A DNA stretch of 6,344 bases from Deltaproteobacteria bacterium. Lineage in GTDB: Bacteria; Desulfobacterota; Desulfarculia; Adiutricales; Adiutricaceae. The notes under the pieces are model-generated. The model saw nothing but the letters and a program-made list of their open reading frames with translations. It was not told the DNA's origin and searched no databases. The position numbers were made by a program, and so were the translations under genes. The DNA is taken from NCBI GenBank assembly GCA_031277995.1, contig JAITLH010000338.1:1-6344 (forward strand), read 5' to 3'. The number at the start of each line of letters is the position of its first letter. The first letter of the stretch is position 1. This document shows, in pieces, positions 1 through 6,343 of the stretch.

Positions 1-404
1 ATTAACAAAACGCTTGTCGAGTTATTGTCAATGCCCCCGGAATTGGCCCGGACGTGATTTCCGATAAATTTGGAATCGGAAACGATCAGTAGGCTATTGC
101 CGCTATTGTTTATCGCCCCGCCAACGCCTTCAAACATATTTTCCGGGTTTGAGTTATTATTGAACTCCACGCTTTTTAGAATGATTAAACCATCGACATT
201 TCTAATGGCCCCGCCTAAATGGCCGGTATTGGCTTCGAAAATAGCGTTTTCGATGGTGACCGTTCCTTTATCGTTGTAAATAGCCCCACCGTAGGAATCG
301 CTTCCAGTTTGGGCCGAAGTGTTATTGGTGAATTTAAATTTCGCCGTCTCATCCTCGGTTGACAGTGATAAAAAACCCCCGTCAAAAACCTTGATGGCCC
401 CGCC
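1..404 (-). repeat. Pmp-type repeat block 3 (from residue about 1641, runs off the window)
   Basis: GGAIK, GGAIY, GGAIR, GGAIN and a variant SGGID alternate with FTNN, FEAN, FNNN and FIGN. The block is cut by the window edge, so its length and whatever follows (expected HDPM/WNLGG block, then a barrel) cannot be seen. Confidence 0.85.
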
Positions 405-3400
405 TTCCAGGGAGCTCGCGTCCAAAGGAATGTTGTTTTTGATTTCAAAAGTCGCGCCTGTTTCCAGGTAGATTGAAGCCGCTTTGGGATTGCCGCTAGA
501 CCCAATGGTCAGCCAGTTTTGGTCACCGCCTTGGCTGTCCATGGAAAGCTGTTGGTTTTTGGCCACGATCAGGGTGGCCAAGGTGCCATTGGAAGTGGCG
601 TCCATGGCGGCGCTGGTTATTTCGGAAATGCCGTCAGTTAAGCTAGACAGGTCCGAGCTGGGATTGGTTAAGTATGTCGTTAGGCTTGTTTTTACGGTGG
701 TTATTTCATCGCTAATGCCTGAAGCTATGTCAGTTAAGAATTTTAGCTTAGTAAGGCCACTTCCCAATTGCCCGGAATTGGCTACCCGAAGGCGCCCGGA
801 GTAGATGTCAATGCCTTCCCTAAATTGATTGGTTCCGGTAATCCCCGTTAAATCAAGCACCCCTGAAAAAACGGCCGAGGTGACGGTCGTAGCGTCAGTG
901 GCTTTGGCGCCCAACGTCAGCTTGCCAGAAACGGCCGTGTCCGTAGCGGGGGTCCAACTTCCCGTGTCGGAATTGGCGATCAGATAACCTCCGGTAAATG
1001 AGTAATTCTTATCTCCGCTCAAGTATATTCCGGCGATCTCAACCCCGCCCGGGTTAAGGGCGATCCCGGCTGGCGGTATATTTCCGCTAGCGTCAAAGTT
1101 GACGATGTCGCCGTGCATAAAGCCCCCTTGAGGGTTACTGGCGTTTAACCAATTGCCAGTCGAGGTTATGTTCCAGGCGCCGTTTCCGGACCCTAGCCAG
1201 GTTAGGATTTCGCTCGGTAGGGCGGTAATTAAATTTAAGCTAGCCTTAATGTCGCCGCCATCGATGGTTATGTCCAGACTGCCTCCGCCAAGGGAATAAG
1301 CGGTGATTTCTTCTCCTCGTAATGTGGGGACGGTATTGACGTTTTGGGCGGTAAAGGCCGCCACGTTTGAGGAGTCGACCAAAACGTACTCTTTATTTCC
1401 CTCATCCCAAAGATCGAGGGTGGTAAAATCGATTTTTATTTTACCCTCGCCAATCACAGAGGTTGTTCCGGCCAGGATTAGGGCGGGGCTGGTGGCAGCG
1501 GTATCCAAATTGAAGGCCAAGGTGGAACCTCCGGCCAGATTGATGGTCCCCGCGGCGATGGAGTTTCCTCCGCCAAGCTCAAGGACTGCCCCGCTGGCCA
1601 AGTTGAAACTTGACCCAGAATCTGAAAGGTTGATCTTTCCGACCGGAACGTCGGTACTGTTTTGGTCCTTGACTTCGGCGTCTTTGTAAAGGCGCAAGGT
1701 CCCACCGTTTACCGAAAAAGTGGTTAGGCCGGAAAAAACGTTTTCGCCACCTAGGTTCCAAAGCCCCGTGCCGTTTTGGGTTATGGTGACCTCACCCTCG
1801 CCGGACATGGGATCGTGAAATGTGAGAGTTGAGTTTTCACCCAAGTTGACGTAAAAGGAGTTATTTTCAGCGAAATGAATGGAATTAGCCGAGTCGGCAG
1901 CTTTGTTTCCGGAGAATTCGCTGGTCAAATTATCGGCCAGATTTATTGAGGCGCTCCCATAGCTTCCAAGATAGATGGCCCCGCCTTGGCTAGTGGCGGT
2001 ATTTTTCACGAAGTTTACGGGCCCAATGTTTAACAGGCTTTGAGCGCCTAGGCTAAAAATGGCCCCGCCCCTTTCCGCGGAATTTTCCTCAAAGGTGTTT
2101 TGGCCAATGAGTATGACTTGTCCATTTTCGTTGTAAATGGCCCCGCCTTTTTCGGCGGTATTTTTCTCAAACGTGTTTTCGCCAATGAGTATGACTTGTC
2201 CGTTGGCGTTGTAAATGGCGCCTCCGTCTTTGGCTTTATTGGAACTAAAGGTCGCTTGGGTCAGGCTAAGTAAGCCCTGGTTACTAATGGCCCCACCATT
2301 GGCCGTAGCCTGATTATTGTTGAAAGTAAATATTCCGGTCCCTGACTCCTTGGTTAGAGAAAATAGGCTGCCCTGGGCTAGGTTTATGGCCGCTCCGTTA
2401 TCGGCTTTACTGTCTTCAAAGGTCAGATTGGCGTTACTTTCAAGGTGAATGGCTCCGGATTTATCATTGGCCAGGCTAAGCCTTTGCTTATTTGAGCTTT
2501 GGCCATCAAATTCCACGCTTTCGCCACTATCTATGAGTATCGTGGGCAGGGAACCGTTTTGCCTGGCTAGGGCGATGATTCGAACATACTCATCCAGGGC
2601 CTCGGAAATATCGGAATTATCCGTCAAGGCTTTTTTCAAGTCGTTTATCGGTTCGGCCAAGGCCTCGGGCCATGCGGCTTTAAAGCTAACCTTTATAAGC
2701 TCCCCGCCCAGTTGTGAGGCCGTTGAAATCAATAGCCGTCCAGTGTAAAGATCGATGCCGTTTTCGAAAGAATTGCCAATGGTCCCGGTCAAATCTAACG
2801 TTCCCTTGAAGTTAGCTATGGCAACGTCGTCCGCTCCTCTGGCGAAGGCCCCCAAAACCAGTTTACCGCTGGCCGCAGCGTTATCGCTCCAACTTCCTAC
2901 GCTTGAGTCAATAGTTAATTTGCCATTTTTAAAACTATAGTTTTCCCAACCCCGAACGTAGACCCCGGCGGCCGAGACCCCGGAGCTAATGTCTATTTCG
3001 GTAAAGGCCCCGTCGTTGTCGAAATTTACGATACCCCCAGCCGTGAAGCTCCCAACGCTTCCATCAGAGAGCCAGTTTTGCGCGGAGGTGTCCCAAAGGC
3101 CGTTATTTTGTCCCGTCCAAACAAAATACTCGCTCGTTAAGGCGATTTGGACCGAAACCCCGGCTTTTATGAGATTATCAATAAATTCTATCTCTACTTT
3201 ATATTTATTGGCGTCAATAGTTGTGCCTAAATGAGTAACTTGATCGGTAACGTTACTAGCGTTTAAGATATTGTTATCTTTTGTTTTAACCAAAATGTAC
3301 TCATAAAATTCTTTATCGTCGGGTATCGACATTAAATCCAGGCTGATTTTTCCCGCTCCCGGTAAAGCGATCGTCCCATCAAGCGTCAGCATGGGCGCGT

Positions 3401-5324
3401 TTAAGTCGTCAAACCCTGCCAAATTGAAGGCCAGGGTCGAACCTAGGTCTAGATTAATCTTGCCACGGGTTGCGGTGATAGCGTTGCCGCCGCCCACTCC
3501 CAAGGTCGCGCCATTAGCGAGATTAAACGAGTTTGAAGTATTGGTACCGCGTAGGCTTATACTCCCAGAGGCCACGGCAATGCCGCTAACGTTTTGAACC
3601 TCAGCCTCTCGGTAGAGGTAAAGGGTACTTCCATTGCCGATACTTAAAGAGAATGAGCCATCTCCGGAAAAGCTAGAATCGCCTCCAAGGTTCCATCGCC
3701 CCTGTCCGTTCATAATTAAATTGGCTACGGAAAAAGAATATCTTATCCAACCGCCCATGGGGTCATGCATGGTTAATACTGAGTTGGATGCCGTGGTCAA
3801 GTTAAAATTAGCGTGAGACAGGGAGCTAGCGGCATTAAAATAGATAGAGTTCGCGGCGCCGTTCGCGGTATTTCCGGAAAAAAGAGTTTCTTCTCCCTCC
3901 GCTAGGTTTAGGTTTAACGTTTGATAATTACCAAGTAAAATGGCCCCGCCGTTAACGCCAGCGGTATTTTTGGTAAAAGAAGAATTGCCTGAAACATTGA
4001 CTGTTCCCTGGTCGTGTGAGCTAGTTGAATTGGCGTATAAAGCCCCTCCACTGGAGGCTGATTGATTTTCTATAAATTCTACGCCGTTGGCGAAGGTTAA
4101 AGTCCCCGTTTCAAAATATATGGCCCCACCAATATAATCACTCGAGCTGTTAGCGGCATAGTTTTTTTCGAAAATGGCTTTTTCAAAAAAATATACCGTG
4201 GCGGGAGAGTACATGAATGAAGGCAAATAAATGGCGCCAGCCCTATTTCCTACATTGCCGCTAAAAACCGCTTTATCAAAGAAATGGATTTGCGGCCTGT
4301 CGAAAGCGTAAATAGCGCCAGCAGAGACAGATGCCAAACTTCCTTCGTTATTAATAAAATAAACTGGCCCAAAAAAATTTAAAGTAGCACGCGAGTCATT
4401 ATATATAACAGCACTTATTTGACCTGTATTATTTTTAAAATTAGAAGTTCCCAAAAAAGTAATTATTTTTTCAGCGGCGTTATAAATAGGACTACCATAT
4501 AAGGCACTATTGTTTATAAAGTTAATATTTGAGATTAATAAATGTCCGTAATTATTAATTAGTCCGGTCTCGCTGACGTTTGATGACATAAATGTCAGTT
4601 GGTTTTTTTGAAAAATATATTGAGTGTCTTCGTCGCCGGTTAACAACAACATCCCATTCGTTCCGACGGTGATTACGCGGGCGTCCGAAGATGACTCAAG
4701 GTTAAAATTTTCAAAAGTAAGCGTAGATTTCCCGGTTAAGTGAATACGACCGGCTTTATCCGCGGCGATTGTTACGCTATTGGTGGCGAGATCGGCCGTG
4801 TTGTTGTTATCAAACGATATAACCGCCTGTTCTGAGGCGGTGCCCCAGCTTAAAGTGGGGATTAAGTAAGTAAGAATATCTATTTTACTTAAAACAATAT
4901 CTTTATTTTCAATTGTGGGAGTGTTTTTAAGGGTATCCAGAGCCGTTGTTAAGCCAGAGGCGTCGGCATTAGCACCATTAAAGGTTAAATTACTTAGATA
5001 CTTAATTAATTGAGACTGGTTAAGTAGGTTTAAGGTGCCACTTTCAAACACAATGTTGCCCGCGAAATTGTAATTGTCGCCTCGCAAGTTAAGAGTACCC
5101 TCGCCGTTTATGGTATGGGTGTCCGTGTCGGCTCCGGTAATCTGTCCCGTTTCGGTGGCGGGCGCCCCCGCTTCAATCTGAGTTACGTCGCCACTGATAC
5201 CGCCATCGTAGGTCTGGCCCGCTTCATAAACACCGGCAGCGTCAGCCGCCCAGGCTGGACGACCCATGACCAGGCCGCCAAGTACCATAACTACCGTTAA
5301 TAGTTGCGAATAAAATTTTTTCAT
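1..5324 (-). CDS. Giant Pmp-like autotransporter adhesin, modular beta-helical passenger (3' end outside window)
   Basis: Translating the minus strand from the ATG at 5322-5324 gives one frame with no stop over 1,774 codons, open at the window edge. Residues 1-26 are a Sec signal peptide (MKKFYSQ start, hydrophobic core LLTVVMVLGGLVMG, cleavage after AWA). The rest is rich in Gly, Asn, Ser, Thr and Ala, and I found no cysteine, as expected for a secreted beta-helix. Three blocks of GGA[I/L] and FxxN repeats (residues about 238-485, 969-1140 and from 1641 on) match the chlamydial polymorphic membrane protein repeat. Between them are twice-occurring blocks: LT[M/F]HDPM, WNLGG (544, 1189), W-G-NG-W (736, 1376) and LDLTG (843, 1490). 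By family knowledge it is exported by Sec, passes the outer membrane through its own C-terminal barrel and acts as a surface adhesin; the barrel is not visible here. An in-frame ATG four codons upstream (5336) is also possible. Neither start has a Shine-Dalgarno sequence. The specific ligand is unknown. Confidence 0.9.
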   Translation of the reverse strand, partial: MKKFYSQLLTVVMVLGGLVMGRPAWAADAAGVYEAGQTYDGGISGDVTQIEAGAPATETGQITGADTDTHTINGEGTLNLRGDNYNFAGNIVFESGTLNLLNQSQLIKYLSNLTFNGANADASGLTTALDTLKNTPTIENKDIVLSKIDILTYLIPTLSWGTASEQAVISFDNNNTADLATNSVTIAADKAGRIHLTGKSTLTFENFNLESSSDARVITVGTNGMLLLTGDEDTQYIFQKNQLTFMSSNVSETGLINNYGHLLISNINFINNSALYGSPIYNAAEKIITFLGTSNFKNNTGQISAVIYNDSRATLNFFGPVYFINNEGSLASVSAGAIYAFDRPQIHFFDKAVFSGNVGNRAGAIYLPSFMYSPATVYFFEKAIFEKNYAANSSSDYIGGAIYFETGTLTFANGVEFIENQSASSGGALYANSTSSHDQGTVNVSGNSSFTKNTAGVNGGAILLGNYQTLNLNLAEGEETLFSGNTANGAANSIYFNAASSLSHANFNLTTASNSVLTMHDPMGGWIRYSFSVANLIMNGQGRWNLGGDSSFSGDGSFSLSIGNGSTLYLYREAEVQNVSGIAVASGSISLRGTNTSNSFNLANGATLGVGGGNAITATRGKINLDLGSTLAFNLAGFDDLNAPMLTLDGTIALPGAGKISLDLMSIPDDKEFYEYILVKTKDNNILNASNVTDQVTHLGTTIDANKYKVEIEFIDNLIKAGVSVQIALTSEYFVWTGQNNGLWDTSAQNWLSDGSVGSFTAGGIVNFDNDGAFTEIDISSGVSAAGVYVRGWENYSFKNGKLTIDSSVGSWSDNAAASGKLVLGAFARGADDVAIANFKGTLDLTGTIGNSFENGIDLYTGRLLISTASQLGGELIKVSFKAAWPEALAEPINDLKKALTDNSDISEALDEYVRIIALARQNGSLPTILIDSGESVEFDGQSSNKQRLSLANDKSGAIHLESNANLTFEDSKADNGAAINLAQGSLFSLTKESGTGIFTFNNNQATANGGAISNQGLLSLTQATFSSNKAKDGGAIYNANGQVILIGENTFEKNTAEKGGAIYNENGQVILIGQNTFEENSAERGGAIFSLGAQSLLNIGPVNFVKNTATSQGGAIYLGSYGSASINLADNLTSEFSGNKAADSANSIHFAENNSFYVNLGENSTLTFHDPMSGEGEVTITQNGTGLWNLGGENVFSGLTTFSVNGGTLRLYKDAEVKDQNSTDVPVGKINLSDSGSSFNLASGAVLELGGGNSIAAGTINLAGGSTLAFNLDTAATSPALILAGTTSVIGEGKIKIDFTTLDLWDEGNKEYVLVDSSNVAAFTAQNVNTVPTLRGEEITAYSLGGGSLDITIDGGDIKASLNLITALPSEILTWLGSGNGAWNITSTGNWLNASNPQGGFMHGDIVNFDASGNIPPAGIALNPGGVEIAGIYLSGDKNYSFTGGYLIANSDTGSWTPATDTAVSGKLTLGAKATDATTVTSAVFSGVLDLTGITGTNQFREGIDIYSGRLRVANSGQLGSGLTKLKFLTDIASGISDEITTVKTSLTTYLTNPSSDLSSLTDGISEITSAAMDATSNGTLATLIVAKNQQLSMDSQGGDQNWLTIGSSGNPKAASIYLETGATFEIKNNIPLDASSLEGGAIKVFDGGFLSLSTEDETAKFKFTNNTSAQTGSDSYGGAIYNDKGTVTIENAIFEANTGHLGGAIRNVDGLIILKSVEFNNNSNPENMFEGVGGAINNSGNSLLIVSDSKFIGNHVRANSGGIDNNSTSVLL
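1905..2420 (-). repeat. Pmp-type repeat block 2 (residues about 969-1140)
   Basis: This is the most regular block: NGAAIN, then GGAIS, GGAIYN twice, GGAIF and GGAIY, alternating with FNNN, FSSN, FEKN, FEEN, FVKN and FSGN. It sits at the same place in its module as block 1, followed by NSIHF and TLTFHDPM. Two of its units are near-identical neighbours (see the 78-nt repeat). Confidence 0.9.
2085..2240 (-). repeat. 78-nt tandem repeat (two 26-residue Pmp units)
   Basis: A 20-base identical segment (CCAATGAGTATGACTTGTCC on the plus strand) occurs at 2104-2123 and again at 2182-2201, exactly 78 nt apart, with further similarity on both sides. The encoded units are GGAIYN[A/E]NGQVILIG followed by [E/Q]NTFE[K/E]N. 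This keeps the frame and adds one beta-helix turn, so it looks like a recent unit duplication inside the adhesin gene. Confidence 0.85.
3870..4613 (-). repeat. Pmp-type repeat block 1 (residues about 238-485)
   Basis: This stretch has repeated FxxN motifs (FQKN, FINN twice, FKNN, FSGN, FEKN, FIEN, FTKN, FSGN) alternating with GGA-type motifs (AGAIY twice, GGAIY, GGALY, GGAIL). In the first half the GGA motifs are degenerate (GSPIYN, SAVIYN). In Pmp-like proteins each such unit is taken to be one turn of a parallel beta-helix. It is followed by NSIYF at residue about 492 and then the HDPM/WNLGG block. Confidence 0.85.
5247..5324 (-). other. Sec signal peptide of the large adhesin
   Basis: The first 26 codons give a basic n-region (MKK), a hydrophobic core (LLTVVMVLGGLVMG) and a c-region RPAWA followed by AD. 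Ala at -3 and -1 fits signal peptidase I cleavage after residue 26. It lacks the long extended N-terminal region found on some large autotransporters. This clean signal supports the start at 5324 rather than a later Met at residue 13 or 20; the ATG at 5336 would only add MVII in front. Confidence 0.85.
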
Positions 5325-5403
5325 GATTATGACCATAAATTTTAAAAAAAAGATATAAAGTAAGAAGTTTATAAAAAATATTTCTATAAACTAATTTAGG
5401 AAA

Positions 5404-5433
5404 ATCTTTTCATATTTTAACTTATGAAAAGAT
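5404..5433. promoter_or_regulatory. Perfect 11-bp inverted repeat close to the adhesin start
   Basis: Arms ATCTTTTCATA (5404-5414) and TATGAAAAGAT (5423-5433) flank the 8-base loop TTTTAACT. The dyad lies 80-110 bases upstream of the ATG at 5324, within the leader if transcription starts near 5658. Its size suits either a dimeric repressor site or a regulatory RNA hairpin; the sequence does not decide between these. Confidence 0.5.
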
Positions 5434-5500
5434 AAAAATTTATTATATATGTAGCTTTTAGACAATTATTTATTTACATAAAAGTTTTATATTACTATTA

Positions 5501-5534
5501 TTAATAAGTATATTATAACTAATATACTTATTAA
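5501..5534. promoter_or_regulatory. Perfect 15-bp inverted repeat in the adhesin leader
   Basis: Arms TTAATAAGTATATTA (5501-5515) and TAATATACTTATTAA (5520-5534) are exact reverse complements around the 4-base loop TAAC. All but two of the pairs are A-T. Inside the predicted leader it could fold as an RNA hairpin, or as DNA be a dyad operator. On the plus strand it is followed by A6 and on the minus strand no T-run follows, so it is not a standard terminator of the adhesin transcript. Confidence 0.6.
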
Positions 5535-5665
5535 AAAAGTATTTGATTAACTTTATTGCGATAAAGCAAGCAATCATTTAGCCTTATATTAAAATAAAAA
5601 GCGTCTTATGTAAGTATTCAGAATAAATTAAGTTCATAAAAGATTAAACTTTATAGTAATTAGAA

Positions 5666-5694
5666 ATCCTAACAGATACGAAACTATATGTCAA
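5666..5694 (-). promoter_or_regulatory. Sigma-70-type promoter for the large adhesin gene
   Basis: Reading the minus strand, a perfect -35 TTGACA (5694-5689) is followed by a 17-bp spacer and TAGGAT (5671-5666) as the -10. TG one base upstream of the -10 makes it an extended -10. Transcription would start near 5658 and give a leader of about 330 nt before the ATG at 5324. It is the best promoter match I see in the AT-rich region, although such DNA offers many weak matches. Confidence 0.6.
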
Positions 5695-5876
5695 TGGATT
5701 TATTAGTTAACATGGCCTGACAGACCTCTGTCTTAATGAGGGCAAGAAAAAAGCGCCGGCTGACGAAAAAATTCTCGACAAAAGGCGGCCGATGAAACAA
5801 TTTTTTTCTATTTGTTTCTAATGGTTATTGGTACGTTTTAGCTCTCTTAGAATCTTCCCATAGGAATTTTTATTAA

Positions 5877-5905
5877 TTTAAAAGGTCTGTTACGAAATTT
5901 GTCAA
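5877..5905 (-). promoter_or_regulatory. Second possible sigma-70-type promoter, minus strand
   Basis: TTGACA (5905-5900), a 17-bp spacer and TTTAAA (5882-5877, four of six matches to TATAAT) point towards the large adhesin gene. The spacer shares TTTCGTA with the promoter at 5666-5694. It could be an alternative start for the same gene or drive a short RNA; I see no clear terminator for a separate transcript. Confidence 0.35.
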
Positions 5906-6181
5906 AAATAATCCCATAACGTTGAACCGCGACACTCAATCCCTCCGTCAAAAAGCCTTATGGTTTGGCGCTTTTTGCGGACGCCTCCGTAAACGGCCAA
6001 AATGGCCCCTAGGCGGCGCTCCCAAGTCCAATCGCGGTATTTTTATAGCTTCACGCCCGCCGATGCGCCCTGATGGGCCTTAGCGGCCGATTAAAGGCCA
6101 TGTTTCGATGGGGGCAGCGATCCCCAAAAAGCCGCCGGAGGGATCGGGCCCGAGGGGAGGGGTTAATTTTTGCCGAGGCCA

Positions 6182-6227
6182 CCTAAAAAAAATCGGCGGG
6201 GGCCATCCCCCGCCGATTTTTTTTAGG
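6182..6227 (-). terminator. Strong intrinsic terminator after the upstream autotransporter gene
   Basis: Arms 6182-6202 and 6207-6227 are perfect 21-base reverse complements around a 4-base loop (CCAT on the plus strand). The core TCGGCGGGGG / CCCCCGCCGA is GC-rich and is flanked by A8 and T8. It lies 18 bases past the stop codon at 6245-6247 and would terminate minus-strand transcription. Because the flanks are symmetrical it could also work in the other direction, but no plus-strand gene is visible here. Confidence 0.9.
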
Positions 6228-6244
6228 CTGGTTGGATTGGGAAA

Positions 6245-6343
6245 TTACCAGGTGAATGAAAGGACGGCCGAGCCGGCGTGGCGTTGGGACTTTTTACCAA
6301 AGGCCCCGTCGTAGTTGGCTTGGATGGCCACGGAATCGGTGAC
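6245..6343 (-). CDS. C-terminal end of an upstream autotransporter / outer-membrane barrel protein (partial)
   Basis: On the minus strand the last 32 codons before TAA (6247-6245) read ...VAIQANYDGAFG, then KKSQRHAGSAVLSFTW. Alternating hydrophobic residues in a final strand, the preceding NYDGAFG-like segment and a terminal aromatic residue (SFTW) fit the last beta-strand of an autotransporter translocator, whose C-terminal signature is read by the BAM complex. It is followed by an intrinsic terminator and lies on the same strand, about 920 bases upstream of the large adhesin. The 5' part of the gene is outside the window, so its passenger type is unknown; a non-autotransporter porin-like barrel is possible. 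Confidence 0.75.
   Translation of the reverse strand, partial: VTDSVAIQANYDGAFGKKSQRHAGSAVLSFTW

Larger units (their letters stand above)
844..3851 (-). repeat. Large module duplication (about 645 residues per module)
   Basis: Two copies of the same ordered landmarks are seen. NSI[Y/H]F lies at residues about 492 and 1146, WNLGG at 544 and 1189, W-G-NG-W at 736 and 1376, and LDLTG at 843 and 1490, all offset by 640-655 residues. The DNA still shows the homology: plus-strand segments starting CAAATTGAAGGCCA at 3420 and 1506 stay alignable for about 40 bases. The W-x-G-x-x-NG-x-W-(D/N)-x-x-x-x-NW pattern resembles the autotransporter-associated beta-strand repeat. A third, partial module end (residues about 77-120, GTLNLLNQSQL) precedes repeat block 1. 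Confidence 0.8.
5325..6181. other. Intergenic region between two autotransporter genes, no convincing gene
   Basis: No frame here gives a credible protein on either strand. From about 5325 to 5700 the DNA is extremely AT-rich; by hand count 5401-5460 has 8 G/C in 60. It holds two strong inverted repeats and a promoter. From about 5700 to 6180 the composition rises (39 G/C in 60 at 6121-6180), with many GGCC tetranucleotides and small dyads. I see no tRNA, rRNA or recognisable small RNA. Confidence 0.7.

Noticed and set aside
1303..1689. Plus-strand open frame of 128 codons, and similar ones at 70-279, 484-804, 2449-2748 and 2989-3234
   Set aside because: They lie antisense to the single long minus-strand frame, whose repeats and signal peptide are clearly real. 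Their proteins show no domain or ribosome site and are by-products of its composition.
215..1761. Minus-strand frames at 215-505, 1478-1705 and 1579-1761
   Set aside because: They are in other frames of the same strand, inside the adhesin gene, and give low-complexity sequences with no start signals.
5115..5300. Plus-strand frame of 61 codons
   Set aside because: It is antisense to the region just after the adhesin signal peptide and has no independent support.
5442..5447. TATAAT on the minus strand as the main adhesin promoter
   Set aside because: No reasonable -35 lies at 16-18 bp; such hexamers are expected by chance in DNA this AT-rich.
5501..5534. Mobile element end or attachment site
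   Set aside because: There is no transposase, target duplication or second copy in the window; the palindrome alone does not support it.
5736..5820. Plus-strand micro-ORFs (a 19-codon basic one starting MRARKKRR and an overlapping MKQFFSICF)
   Set aside because: They are very short, have no clear ribosome site and match nothing I recognise.
5950..5976. AAAAAGC...GCTTTTT dyad as a terminator
   Set aside because: The stem is 7 bp and mostly A-T, with a mismatch inside; it is too weak beside the true terminator at 6182-6227.
6108..6314. Plus-strand frame of 68 codons
   Set aside because: It reads straight through the perfect terminator hairpin and antisense to the upstream gene's barrel end; the Gly/Pro-rich product is an artefact of the GC-rich hairpin.
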